From: JAADEM01 sp965371855
GTDB lineage: Bacteria; Bacteroidota; Bacteroidia; Bacteroidales; Marinilabiliaceae
DNA length: 35,057 nucleotides
NCBI GenBank assembly: GCA_965371855.1
Contig: CBDUZZ010000049.1
Location: forward strand, 1-35,057
Reading direction: 5' to 3'
In this document: piece after piece, positions 1-8,551 of the stretch
Layout: every line of letters begins with the position of its first letter
How positions within the stretch are numbered: the stretch's first letter is position 1
Notes under the pieces: model-generated
Told to the model about the DNA's origin: nothing
The model's database searches: none
The model's input: only the letters and a program-made list of their open reading frames with translations
Program-made: the position numbers and the translations under genes

Positions 1-60
1 GGTCGAGCGAAGCACAAGGCTGGTCGAGCGAAGCACAAGGCTGGTCGAGCGAAGCCGAGA
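1..60. repeat. 21-bp tandem repeat, about 2.7 copies
   Basis: The unit ggtcgagcgaagcacaaggct occurs at 1-21 and 22-42, then partly at 43-60, where it diverges to end gaagccgaga. The array runs off the left edge, so its full length is unknown. It lies directly downstream of the minus-strand response regulator. Confidence 0.9.
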
Positions 61-65
61 CCAGC
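40..65. terminator. Hairpin after the response regulator stop codon
   Basis: A 7-bp perfect stem (gctggtc at 40-46 with gaccagc at 59-65) closes the last repeat unit and abuts the stop codon at 66-68 of the minus-strand regulator. No clear T-run follows on the minus strand, so it may be a weak terminator, an mRNA-end protector, or only repeat symmetry. Confidence 0.35.
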
Positions 66-1406
66 TCATTCCTCCTTCTGTTTCTTCAGTAAATTATAGA
101 TAGTTGATTTTCCGATATCAAGTTTATCGGCAACATTAAGAACATTGTTGTTGTACTTATCCAAAAAATGAGTAATTATCTTTTCGGTATATTCCGCCAA
201 TGTCATTTCCTGAGAAAACATATCCATTTCACTGTTAGCTGAATTAAATACTATGTGTTCTTCATCTATCTCTCCTGAATTAGTAAGAACAGCCCCCAGT
301 TCAATTACAGCTTTCAGCTCCCTCACATTACCGGGAAATGAATACTTCATAAGTTTCTTTTTAGCGGCAGATGTTAATACTATTTTATCCAATTCATTCT
401 CTTTACAAAAACCCACTAAGAAATGATCGCTTAATAACAAAATGTCATTCTTACGTTCTTTCAATGATGGCAACTGGATAGGCAATCCCAACAAGCGGTA
501 ATACAGATCCTCCCGGAAATTCCCTTTTCTCACCTCTTCCGACAAATCTTTATTGGTAGCTGTGATAATTCTTGTACTAATTTTTATTGTAGCATTCCCT
601 CCTACTCTGGTAATCTCGCGTTCCTGCAAAACCCTCAATAGTTTCACCTGAAGGTTCATATCGACCTCCCCTATTTCGTCGAGAAATATTGTTCCTCCAT
701 CAGCTTCCTCAAACTTACCTTTCTTAGTTGTTATTGCTCCTGTAAAAGCCCCTTTCTCATGTCCGAACAGTTCGCTTTCAATAAGTTCAGACGGTATTGC
801 ACCCATATTAACTGCCACAAATGGATTATTTCGTCGAGGTGAACTGTAATGAACAGTTTTAGCTATTAACTCTTTCCCGGTACCTGTTTCACCGGTTATT
901 GAAACGTTTATATTAGGAACCTTTATTGCTTTATCAATAAGAGCAAAAATATCCTTTATGGCAGAACTCTCACCTATTATGGCATGTTTAAATTCATACT
1001 TATTGGATATCTCTGTTTTCAGTTGATAGATCTCATTCTTAAGGGATTTTGTTTTGTTAATATTATGAATGCTGTGAAGTAAGCGCTCCTTAATATTCTC
1101 ATCTTTGGTGATGTAATCATAGGCTCCCTGCTTTAACAGTTGCACGGCTGTTGAGATATCATCCTGCCCTGATATTATGATTACCTCAATCTCTGGATTA
1201 TATTTTTTTATTCGTTTTAGAATATCATTCCCCGTATAATCCGGCAAACCCAGGTCGAGAGTAACAATATCCGGATTGTCAGAAAGATCCTGCAAGAAAT
1301 CTTTTCCGTTATAGTAAGTGTTTACTTCAAAGTCAGGATTTAATGTAAGTGTATATTCAATCATACGGTTGAACACCCTATCATCTTCAATAATATTTAT
1401 TTTCAC
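66..1406 (-). CDS. Sigma-54-dependent response regulator (NtrC/AtoC type)
   Basis: 446-residue cytoplasmic activator of RNA polymerase sigma-54. The order is a receiver domain (about 1-120; acidic pair D8/D9, phospho-acceptor D51 in TLDLGLPD, lysine K101), an AAA+ domain (about 140-370; Walker A GETGTGKE at 172-179, sigma-54 contact loop GAFTGA at 219-224, Walker B GGTIFLDEI at 237-245), and a short C-terminal Fis-type helix-turn-helix (VADKLDIGKSTIYNLL). All key residues are present, so it should be active. The start is GTG: no in-frame ATG lies nearby upstream, and the next methionine (M15) would remove the first strand and the acidic pocket. It is divergent from porW with a 188-bp gap. No partner kinase is adjacent. 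I saw no convincing -24/-12 promoter in the window, so its targets are unknown. Confidence 0.95.
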   Translation of the reverse strand: MKINIIEDDRVFNRMIEYTLTLNPDFEVNTYYNGKDFLQDLSDNPDIVTLDLGLPDYTGNDILKRIKKYNPEIEVIIISGQDDISTAVQLLKQGAYDYITKDENIKERLLHSIHNINKTKSLKNEIYQLKTEISNKYEFKHAIIGESSAIKDIFALIDKAIKVPNINVSITGETGTGKELIAKTVHYSSPRRNNPFVAVNMGAIPSELIESELFGHEKGAFTGAITTKKGKFEEADGGTIFLDEIGEVDMNLQVKLLRVLQEREITRVGGNATIKISTRIITATNKDLSEEVRKGNFREDLYYRLLGLPIQLPSLKERKNDILLLSDHFLVGFCKENELDKIVLTSAAKKKLMKYSFPGNVRELKAVIELGAVLTNSGEIDEEHIVFNSANSEMDMFSQEMTLAEYTEKIITHFLDKYNNNVLNVADKLDIGKSTIYNLLKKQKEE

Positions 1407-1545
1407 ACGCGTAAAGATTATAAAGTCAAGGTTTTTTATTCAAATCTAAACAAAGATTGCAATATTAACCCTCATTATTCATACATATTTGGTAAATTTA
1501 TAAAAATGTTTTTCTGCCAGTAATGAAAATTATAAATAAATAAAA

Positions 1546-1553
1546 TATTTTTG
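1546..1553 (+). promoter_or_regulatory. Possible -7 element for porW
   Basis: tatttttg matches the Bacteroidetes -7 consensus TAnnTTTG and lies 41 bases upstream of the porW start. No TTG is seen at the expected -33 distance. The region is very AT-rich, so a chance match is possible. Confidence 0.4.
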
Positions 1554-1594
1554 TCAAAAGACAGTTTTATTTAAAACATTAGTTTAGCTGCCCC

Positions 1595-4500
1595 ATGCCA
1601 TACCGTAAATATCTATTTATTGTTCTTATCCTTCTATGGGGATGCTCTACCAAAAAAAACACATGGCTCAGCCGTAATTTTCATAATACGACAGCACATT
1701 ACAATGTCTATTTTAATGGCAACGAAAGCTATAAGGCAGGCATAAGAGCTATAGAGGACAGCTATAAAGACAACTACATAAAGGTGCTGCCGATGTTTGA
1801 AGAGTCAGATGAAACTGCAATAGGAGTAGCAACCTCAAGTATGGACAGAGCTATTGACAAAGGCACAAAACTGATAATGCATCACTCAATAACTGCTAAG
1901 CCAAAGAATAAAAGTGGAGGTAGCAAATCACAAAAAGATTTTCGCAATAGAAAAGAGTACAACAAATGGGTTGATGATGCCCTTCTGATGATTGGTAAAG
2001 CCCAAATTATCAAACATGATTTCAGGCAGGCAATACGTACTTTAGACCTTTTAATACGGGATTTTTCATACGAAGAGAGTAAGTACAGCGCATTAATATG
2101 GAAGGCACGTGCATATACCGAACTAAAAGATTTTAACAACGCCTATATCGCCCTCGAAAATTATGACTTTGACGGGAAAGCGCCGGAAAATTTATATGGT
2201 AAATATATGGAAGTGTATGCCAACCTTTTACTAGTACAGGAAAAGTACAAACAGGCAATTCCCATACTACAAAATGCAATTGACGGCATTGACAAAAGAG
2301 GTGACAAAGCACGCTATTCATTTATTTTAGGACAGATTAAACAACTTACAGGAGATGAGGATGGCGCAGCAAACGCTTACGCACAAACTTTAAAAAACAG
2401 CCCGGGTTATGAAATGGCTTTTAATGCCCACATAAAAAGAGCCACAATAGTTTATAAAAACGCATCAATTGATGAGATGAAAAAGCAAATCAAAAAGATG
2501 CTTCGTGACAAAAAAAATGAAGAGTTTAGAGATCAGATATATTATGCTTTGGGTAAAGTTTATCTCAATTTCGACAATGAGCAGGAAGCAATTAAAAACT
2601 TTGAGAAATCTGTTGAAGTAAGTGTAAACAACGATTATCAGAAAACACTTTCATATTTGGAGATTGGTGACATTTACTTTAACAAAGAGATATACAAACC
2701 GGCATATTTACATTATGACAGTGCCATGATGGTTATCTCAGAAGATTTCAAAAACTACAAACTAATAAGTGAAAGACGTAATACACTGCAATTACTGGTT
2801 GAGCAGCTTGACATTATTAACAATCAGGACAGTTTAATCATACTTGCAGACATGAGTGATGAAGAGCGCGACAAGTTCCTTGAAGATATTATTGAAACGG
2901 AGAAACAAAAACTTAAAGAAGAACAAAAACAAAAAAGCAGAAGTGGCGGCGAGTCCTATTTTGAAGAAGGAAGCTATCAAAGTATGAGTCCGCAAGCGGG
3001 TGGAGGCAAATGGTATTTCTACAACGTTGCCACAAAAGAGATGGGAAAACAGGAGTTTATTCGCCGGTGGGGAAAACGTAAGCTGGCAGATAACTGGCGA
3101 AGAAACGAAAAAGGAATTGTTGAGATGAGTCAGGATGAACCCGGAGAGCCTGGCGAATCCGGTCAACCTTTCAGTGAAAGCACTCAACAGGAGGATCAAA
3201 ATGGTAAAGAACAAACGTCAGGAGCTACCGGAGATAGCCAACCCGGAAAAATCCCCACCAAAGAGTCACTTCTTGCAGATATTCCATTAACTCCTGACGC
3301 TTATCAGGAAGCTTTGCTTACACGTGACATTAGCATATTTGAAGCAGGAATGATATATCTTGAGCGACTAAAGAACTACCCGAAAGCAATTGAAATGTTT
3401 GAAGCTTGTTTAAGTTCATCAACAATAGCTGAGAAGGACAAAGAAAATATCTACATATCTCTGTACAAAGCCTATGAAGCAAACAATAACAATGTAAATA
3501 AAATAAGGACACTAAACAGCCTGAAAAAACATTTCCCTGACAGTAAGTTTGTTCAGTATCTCGAAGATCCTGATTATCTCGCTAAGATAGAAACTGCAAA
3601 AAAACTTGAGGATGATGAATATGCCAATACATATTCTAATTACCTGACCGGCAATTACGACATGGTAATTGAGAAAGCCACAAATGTTGAGCTTAAAGAT
3701 ACCACTAACATTTACCTGCCAAAGTACAGGCTGATAAAGGCTTTGTCGTATGCCCGAAAAGGAGATACAGAACTGTTTAAACAAAATCTTGAAACTCTAA
3801 CTAACAAACATTCCGGAACAAAAGAAGCTGAATTGGCATCCCTATTCCTCGAACAACTGGATAAAGGACGCACTCCGGTTAAGAGTCTGCAACCGTATAA
3901 CTCCATATTGGCGCAAAGGGTAAAACAGATGACAAAAGAGGAAAAGAAAGAACAGGTTGATACAGAACCGGACATCACAGGATTTCTTTACACCGAAAAT
4001 GAACAACACAGTTTTATGGCTTTATCTCCTGAAAGTGCTAATGCAAATCGTATTATTTTTAATCTGGCTGACTTTAACTTCTCACGCTATTTAATAAATG
4101 ACTATGGTATCGAAACCACCAGTTTGCCTGATAATTCGACGGCAATTCTGATCAAAGGATTCAAAAACAAACTGGAAGGGATGGACTATTTCTATGCTGC
4201 ACGTGAACACGAAGATGAACTCTTCCTCTCAGATTCAGTCAAAACAAAATTATTTGTGATATCAGAATCGAATCTTAAATTTTTCTTGTCATCAGGGCAG
4301 ATAAATAACTATGAAGCATTCTTTAATACTCTATATCTAAAGCCTGTTAATATTGATGATTTACCTGAAGAGATGTTACCAAAAACGGAAAAAGAGATAG
4401 CCAAACCCGACATAAAAGAAACGAAACAGGATACAACAGTAGTAGATATGCCGGAAGTGGAAACCGCCATCAAAGCTGATTCTATAATTTCCAAACAGGT

Positions 4501-4954
4501 CACTAGTAAAGAACCTGAAAAAGCTGTTAAAGAAACTGAAACAAGCAAACAAGAGGTTGAACGTAAAGACAGTATCCCGGCTCCTTCGCCTTGGGTGTTT
4601 AATGCCGACTCACAACAAAATATAATCGTTGTTTTCAAGAAAAGCAGGATAGATTACAATAAAATTTTGAGGATTTACACTAACTTCACAAAAAACACCT
4701 ATAAAGAGGACAACCTAAAGGTTGAGATAAATGACTTTATTGAAGGGTATAAATACATTTCTGTTACAGGCTTTAAGAATAAAGAACAAGCCAAAGATTA
4801 CCATAATGCTATAGGCAAGAATGCATTTTTATTACGTGACGTCAAGAACCGGGAACATTACATTTGGATAATAACTCAGGGAAATAAAACAACTCTTGAA
4901 AAAAACAAAGACCTAAAAGGGTATGACGAATTCTTCAAGAAAGAGTATCGGTGA
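1595..4954 (+). CDS. porW: Type IX secretion/gliding lipoprotein PorW (SprE)
   Basis: 1119-residue lipoprotein of the PorW/SprE family, required in other Bacteroidetes for type IX secretion and, in gliders, motility. The N-terminus is a lipoprotein signal ending in a lipobox at LLWGC, with C17 as the lipidated cysteine. Just after it comes the family-typical stretch around NTTAHYNVYFNGNESY. The body (about 130-400 and 590-760) is helical with tetratricopeptide-like units such as YSALIWKARAYTELKDFNNA. Two low-complexity charged linkers follow, one rich in G/E/S/Q (about 440-560) and one rich in K/E/T (about 930-990). The stop codon is supplied by an intergenic repeat. Next downstream is porX, 98 bp away, so secretion component and regulator may be co-transcribed. 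Family assignment is by remembered sequence pattern. Confidence 0.88.
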   Translation: MPYRKYLFIVLILLWGCSTKKNTWLSRNFHNTTAHYNVYFNGNESYKAGIRAIEDSYKDNYIKVLPMFEESDETAIGVATSSMDRAIDKGTKLIMHHSITAKPKNKSGGSKSQKDFRNRKEYNKWVDDALLMIGKAQIIKHDFRQAIRTLDLLIRDFSYEESKYSALIWKARAYTELKDFNNAYIALENYDFDGKAPENLYGKYMEVYANLLLVQEKYKQAIPILQNAIDGIDKRGDKARYSFILGQIKQLTGDEDGAANAYAQTLKNSPGYEMAFNAHIKRATIVYKNASIDEMKKQIKKMLRDKKNEEFRDQIYYALGKVYLNFDNEQEAIKNFEKSVEVSVNNDYQKTLSYLEIGDIYFNKEIYKPAYLHYDSAMMVISEDFKNYKLISERRNTLQLLVEQLDIINNQDSLIILADMSDEERDKFLEDIIETEKQKLKEEQKQKSRSGGESYFEEGSYQSMSPQAGGGKWYFYNVATKEMGKQEFIRRWGKRKLADNWRRNEKGIVEMSQDEPGEPGESGQPFSESTQQEDQNGKEQTSGATGDSQPGKIPTKESLLADIPLTPDAYQEALLTRDISIFEAGMIYLERLKNYPKAIEMFEACLSSSTIAEKDKENIYISLYKAYEANNNNVNKIRTLNSLKKHFPDSKFVQYLEDPDYLAKIETAKKLEDDEYANTYSNYLTGNYDMVIEKATNVELKDTTNIYLPKYRLIKALSYARKGDTELFKQNLETLTNKHSGTKEAELASLFLEQLDKGRTPVKSLQPYNSILAQRVKQMTKEEKKEQVDTEPDITGFLYTENEQHSFMALSPESANANRIIFNLADFNFSRYLINDYGIETTSLPDNSTAILIKGFKNKLEGMDYFYAAREHEDELFLSDSVKTKLFVISESNLKFFLSSGQINNYEAFFNTLYLKPVNIDDLPEEMLPKTEKEIAKPDIKETKQDTTVVDMPEVETAIKADSIISKQVTSKEPEKAVKETETSKQEVERKDSIPAPSPWVFNADSQQNIIVVFKKSRIDYNKILRIYTNFTKNTYKEDNLKVEINDFIEGYKYISVTGFKNKEQAKDYHNAIGKNAFLLRDVKNREHYIWIITQGNKTTLEKNKDLKGYDEFFKKEYR

Positions 4955-5050
4955 TGTGATAATTCGGTGATGTGATGATTTGTTAATGACAATATATTCA
5001 ACTCATCATCACATTAGCTCATTAGCACATCAACACATTAACACATCAAC
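4950..5050. repeat. Inverted, degenerate 8/16-bp repeats between porW and porX
   Basis: Two 16-bp units, cggtgatgtgataatt (4950-4965) and cggtgatgtgatgatt (4966-4981), are followed at about 4999-5050 by units of opposite sense (cacatta, cacatcaa) in roughly 8-bp phase. The gap is therefore an imperfect inverted repeat. The left part supplies the porW stop and the right part is the porX leader. A near-identical stretch of about 33 bp lies at 20689-20727. Confidence 0.75.
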
Positions 5051-5052
5051 AA

Positions 5053-6606
5053 ATGGCAAAACAGATTAAAATATTGTGGGTAGATGATGAGATTGACTTG
5101 CTAAGATCTCATATTATATATCTAAATGAGAAAGGATTTGAAGTTGAGACTGCCACAAATGGTCAGGATGCTCTTGACATGATTGAATCTGACTTTTTTG
5201 ATTTGATATTCCTTGATGAAAATATGCCCGGATTAAGCGGATTGCAAACCTTAACCCGCATAAAGGAGATACGACCGGAGTGGCCGGTAATAATGATTAC
5301 CAAGTCCGAAGAAGAAAACATCATGGAAGAGGCTATTGGCAGAAAAATAGCTGATTACCTGATTAAACCGGTTAATCCAACTCAAATATTATCATCAATA
5401 AAAAAGAATATCGACAAACGCCGGTTAATAACTGAGACTACCACCTCGACATATCAATCGGAATTTAACCGTATATCTTTGCAGATTAACGACTCTTTTA
5501 CTTTTAATGACTGGGTTGACATATATAAAAAATTATCTTACTGGGAGGTGGAATTACAAGACGGAGAGGGAACAATGGATGAAGTTCTGCTCATGCAAAA
5601 AACGGAAGCCAATTATGCATTCACAAAATTCATAAAGAAAAACTATCTGGGCTGGATAAACGAAGAGCCTGAAGCTCCTCTTATGTCACACCGGTTAATG
5701 AAAAACAAAATACTCCCACTTCTTGAAGAAGGACAAAAGGTTATTTACATCGTTATTGATAATTTCAGATACGACCAGTGGGAAGTACTAAAAAGAGATA
5801 TGGCAGAAGATTATATTACTGAAGAAGAAAACATCTATTGCAGCATATTACCTACATCAACCCAGTATGCACGCAACTCTCTTTTTTCAGGCCTTATGCC
5901 ATCACAAATTAAACAAATGTACCCTGAATATTGGCTGGATGAAGATGATGAAGGAGGAAAAAACCAGTTTGAAAATGAGTTAATAGGTACATTCTTTCAA
6001 AGATTTAGAAAACCATATACTCACTGCTACAGAAAGATTAGCAATCATGATTCCGGCAAGAAACTATTAGAACAACTCCCTGAATTATTGAAAAACGATC
6101 TGGTAGCTGTTGTTTTTAACTTTGTGGATATGTTATCGCATGCCCGTACAGAGGTTAAAATGATTAAAGAGCTGGCGGCCAATGAAGCAGCATATCGCTC
6201 GTTAACACACTCCTGGTTCAGCCATTCCACATTAAAAGAATTACTGTTAAGATTGAAAAAGGAAAACGTTAAAGTTGTTATCACTACCGATCATGGAACA
6301 ATTAGAGTGCAAGCCCCTATTAAAGTAATTGGAGATAAAAAAATCAGTCTGAACCTGAGATACAAACAGGGTAAAAACCTAAGGTATAATGCAAAAGAGG
6401 TTTTTGAAGTTAATGATCCTGATAAAGCAATGTTGCCCAAACCAAATCTATCAACTTCATACATATTTGCCACCAATAACGACTTTTTTGCCTACCCAAA
6501 TAATTTCAATTATTATGTAAGTTATTACAAAGACACATTTCAGCACGGAGGGATATCTCTCGAAGAGATGTTAATACCCTTTGTTGTATTACAATCGCGT
6601 AAATAG
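5053..6606 (+). CDS. porX: PorX: response regulator with PglZ phosphatase-like domain
   Basis: 517 residues, the usual PorX length. A receiver domain (1-120) has the acidic pair D11/D12, acceptor D55 in IFLDENMPG and K105 in YLIKP. A PglZ/alkaline-phosphatase-superfamily domain (about 220-517) carries the expected metal-site pattern: D236 in VIDNFRYD, T270 in PTSTQYARN as probable nucleophile, D359 and H363 in NFVDMLSH, D413-H414 in TTDHGT, and H498 in FQHGG. In related bacteria PorX works with the kinase PorY and the sigma factor SigP to control type IX secretion, and its PglZ domain has been reported to be a phosphodiesterase. Both halves look intact. No PorY kinase is in the window. The start is fixed by MAKQIKILWVDDE; the leader is an AC-rich repeat with no Shine-Dalgarno site. 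tsaE follows 68 bp downstream. Confidence 0.93.
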   Translation: MAKQIKILWVDDEIDLLRSHIIYLNEKGFEVETATNGQDALDMIESDFFDLIFLDENMPGLSGLQTLTRIKEIRPEWPVIMITKSEEENIMEEAIGRKIADYLIKPVNPTQILSSIKKNIDKRRLITETTTSTYQSEFNRISLQINDSFTFNDWVDIYKKLSYWEVELQDGEGTMDEVLLMQKTEANYAFTKFIKKNYLGWINEEPEAPLMSHRLMKNKILPLLEEGQKVIYIVIDNFRYDQWEVLKRDMAEDYITEEENIYCSILPTSTQYARNSLFSGLMPSQIKQMYPEYWLDEDDEGGKNQFENELIGTFFQRFRKPYTHCYRKISNHDSGKKLLEQLPELLKNDLVAVVFNFVDMLSHARTEVKMIKELAANEAAYRSLTHSWFSHSTLKELLLRLKKENVKVVITTDHGTIRVQAPIKVIGDKKISLNLRYKQGKNLRYNAKEVFEVNDPDKAMLPKPNLSTSYIFATNNDFFAYPNNFNYYVSYYKDTFQHGGISLEEMLIPFVVLQSRK

Positions 6607-6674
6607 GCACAACAAAAAACATGACAAAATTCGACAACAGATATGGGATGATGACAAATTCAATTAAAAATAAC

Positions 6675-7100
6675 ATGAACACATTCACTATTGAATCTCT
6701 CAACAGCATCCATAACGTTGCAAAAGAGTTTTTAACAAAATACAAATATCACAAAATAATTGCTTTTTATGGCGAAATGGGAGCCGGCAAAACAACTTTC
6801 ATCAAAGCATTATGCCGGGCTATGAATGTTGAGGATGATGTAACCAGTCCAAGCTTTGCTATTATTAACGAATACCGTACAAAAACAGGAGAAACAATTT
6901 TCCACTTCGATTTTTACAGATTAAAAAATATCGAAGAGGCTTTGGATATTGGTTACGAAGAGTACATCTATTCAGGAAACTACTGTTTTATGGAATGGCC
7001 TGAAAAGATAGCTCCTCTCCTACCTGACAATCGACTGGATGTAACCATTAAAGAAACTGATAAAGGCAAACGTATTATTTCAGTTATTGAAATCGGATAA
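6675..7100 (+). CDS. tsaE: TsaE, tRNA threonylcarbamoyladenosine biosynthesis ATPase
   Basis: 141-residue P-loop ATPase that works with TsaB and TsaD in making the t6A base at position 37 of ANN-decoding tRNAs. Walker A is GEMGAGKTT at 33-41. Family motifs SPSFAIINEY, HFDFYRL and FMEWPEKI follow in order. The frame is open from 6621, but the start at 6675 (MNTFTIESLN) gives the normal family length and N-terminus; the 18 extra residues would be low-complexity. It sits between porX and the alanine dehydrogenase gene on the same strand. A separate promoter before ald suggests tsaE may end the porW-porX-tsaE transcript. Confidence 0.93.
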   Translation: MNTFTIESLNSIHNVAKEFLTKYKYHKIIAFYGEMGAGKTTFIKALCRAMNVEDDVTSPSFAIINEYRTKTGETIFHFDFYRLKNIEEALDIGYEEYIYSGNYCFMEWPEKIAPLLPDNRLDVTIKETDKGKRIISVIEIG

Positions 7101-7106
7101 ACCATA

Positions 7107-7137
7107 TTTGATTCTAATTTCTTTTTTAGTAAATTTA
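7107..7137 (+). promoter_or_regulatory. Bacteroidetes-type promoter for alanine dehydrogenase
   Basis: TTTG at 7107-7110, a 19-base spacer, then taaattta at 7130-7137, against the consensus TTTG-N19-TAnnTTTG. Only the last base of the -7 box differs. Transcription would start near 7144, leaving a leader of about 37 bases before the start codon at 7181. Confidence 0.6.
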
Positions 7138-7180
7138 GATTCTAAAAGACTTTAATTGTTTAACTGATGTAGTAACCGGA

Positions 7181-8395
7181 ATGGAAAACAAACCTATTCA
7201 TTATTCTTTTGGCAGCACTAATCTCCTTCCTAAGGAAGAGATGCTTGAAACAGGCAGAAAAAAGAAAACTCTTATCATTGGCATTCTCAAAGAAACATCA
7301 AAATTTGAAAGCAGGGTTCCTCTTACTCCGCAAGGAGTTGAGTTACTGGTTCAGAACGGACATGCTGTACTTCTGGAAGCCGGCACAGGCGAAGGTGCTC
7401 ACTACTTCGACCATGATTTTAGTGAGTGTGGTGCTACAATAATAAAAAACAAAAAAGAGATTTTCGAATCAGATATAATTCTTAAAATATCTCCCCTATC
7501 CCTTGATGAGTTAGATTTGTTAAAGCCGGAACAGTTAGTCATTTCACTGCTCTATCTTTACAATCAGAGCAAAGAGAAGCTGACAAAGATGATTAGTAAG
7601 AAAATAAATGCCATTGCATTTGAACTATTGAAGGATGAAAACAATTGCTATCCTGTTATCCGAAGTATGAGTGAAATAGAGGGGTACGCTTCGGTTATGA
7701 TTGCCAGCGAATTTCTTAGTAAAGCCCATAACGGCAAAGGAGTTCTGTTGGGTGGAATAACAGGTATCTCTCCGGCTGAGATTGTTATCCTGGGTGCAGG
7801 TACAGCAGGTGAGTTTGCTGCCAAAGCTGCTATCGGACTGGGAGCCACAGTTAAAGTTTTCGACAACTCGTACCGTAACCTGCGCGAACTGGAATTAAAC
7901 CTGGGACAACGTGTATTTACTTCCGTTTTGCATCCTCAAACACTAACAAAAGCATTAAAATCAGCTGATGCCGTTCTTGGTAGTTTAAGATATCTGCAAA
8001 CAGGACATTCGTTTATGGTTACTGAAAGTCAGGTAGCACAAATGAAGAAAGGCTCGATTATCATTGACCTTAGTATGGATCAGGGGGGCTGTTTTGAGTC
8101 ATCAATGTGCACCGATCTGGAGCATCCCGTTTTCATCAAACATGGTGTCATTCACTATTGTGTACCCAATATTGCATCACGTGTTTCGCGTACAGCATCT
8201 ATTGCACTTAGCAATATTTTTGCACCCATTATGCTGCAAGTAGCCGAATCGGGAGGGATACAACAATTGATAAAAGAGAATTACGGTATCAGTCAGGGAG
8301 TTTATGTTTACCGTGGCATCCTGACTAATAATCATATTGGCAAAAAATTTAACATTCCGTCAAAAGACATTGAGTTACTAATGGCTGCATTCTAA
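7181..8395 (+). CDS. ald: Alanine dehydrogenase (AlaDH/PNT family)
   Basis: 404-residue NAD-dependent enzyme that interconverts alanine with pyruvate and ammonia. The N-terminal catalytic half shows IGILKETSKFESRVPLTP with the family's R-V-P-L-TP element. The dinucleotide fold begins at VILGAGTAGEFAAKAA (about 202-217). The C-terminal part has the conserved PNIASRVSRTASIALSN region. Length is slightly above classical Ald (about 370 residues) because of an N-terminal extension of roughly 30 residues, common in Bacteroidetes homologues. It has its own promoter motif upstream. With two glutamate dehydrogenases and an asparaginase nearby it belongs to ammonia and amino-acid handling. A PNT-alpha-like relative is the alternative, but no transhydrogenase membrane subunits are nearby. 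Confidence 0.88.
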   Translation: MENKPIHYSFGSTNLLPKEEMLETGRKKKTLIIGILKETSKFESRVPLTPQGVELLVQNGHAVLLEAGTGEGAHYFDHDFSECGATIIKNKKEIFESDIILKISPLSLDELDLLKPEQLVISLLYLYNQSKEKLTKMISKKINAIAFELLKDENNCYPVIRSMSEIEGYASVMIASEFLSKAHNGKGVLLGGITGISPAEIVILGAGTAGEFAAKAAIGLGATVKVFDNSYRNLRELELNLGQRVFTSVLHPQTLTKALKSADAVLGSLRYLQTGHSFMVTESQVAQMKKGSIIIDLSMDQGGCFESSMCTDLEHPVFIKHGVIHYCVPNIASRVSRTASIALSNIFAPIMLQVAESGGIQQLIKENYGISQGVYVYRGILTNNHIGKKFNIPSKDIELLMAAF

Positions 8396-8504
8396 AGTCA
8401 TCTGTAGATACTTACTTTCAGCCGACAAAACACAAATGCATCAGGTCATTATGAATCTTACCGTTAACTCTTTTCAGGCAATTAAAGAACTGATTGGAGA
8501 ATAA
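8394..8504 (+). pseudogene. Fragment of a sensor histidine kinase (N-box region)
   Basis: The frame overlapping the ald stop stays open to a TAA at 8502-8504 and reads ...SADKTQMHQVIMNLTVNSF, continuing QAIKELIGE. HQVIMNLTVNSFQAI matches the start of a histidine kinase ATPase domain (HQV-x-x-NL-x-x-N-[AS]-x-x-A, the N box), including the preceding ADxTQ. No H box lies upstream, no G box follows, and no start codon fits a full protein. It is best read as a decayed scrap of a kinase. Its last codons form one arm of a 9-bp inverted repeat (8487-8495 with 8540-8548). Confidence 0.5.
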
Positions 8505-8551
8505 TATAATGCTAAATAATATTACAAAAATATTTCGTTAATCAGTTCCTC

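Noticed and set aside
2834..3214. 126-codon minus-strand hydrophobic frame
   Set aside because: It mirrors the E/K/Q-rich linker of porW, whose reverse complement reads as F/L-rich.
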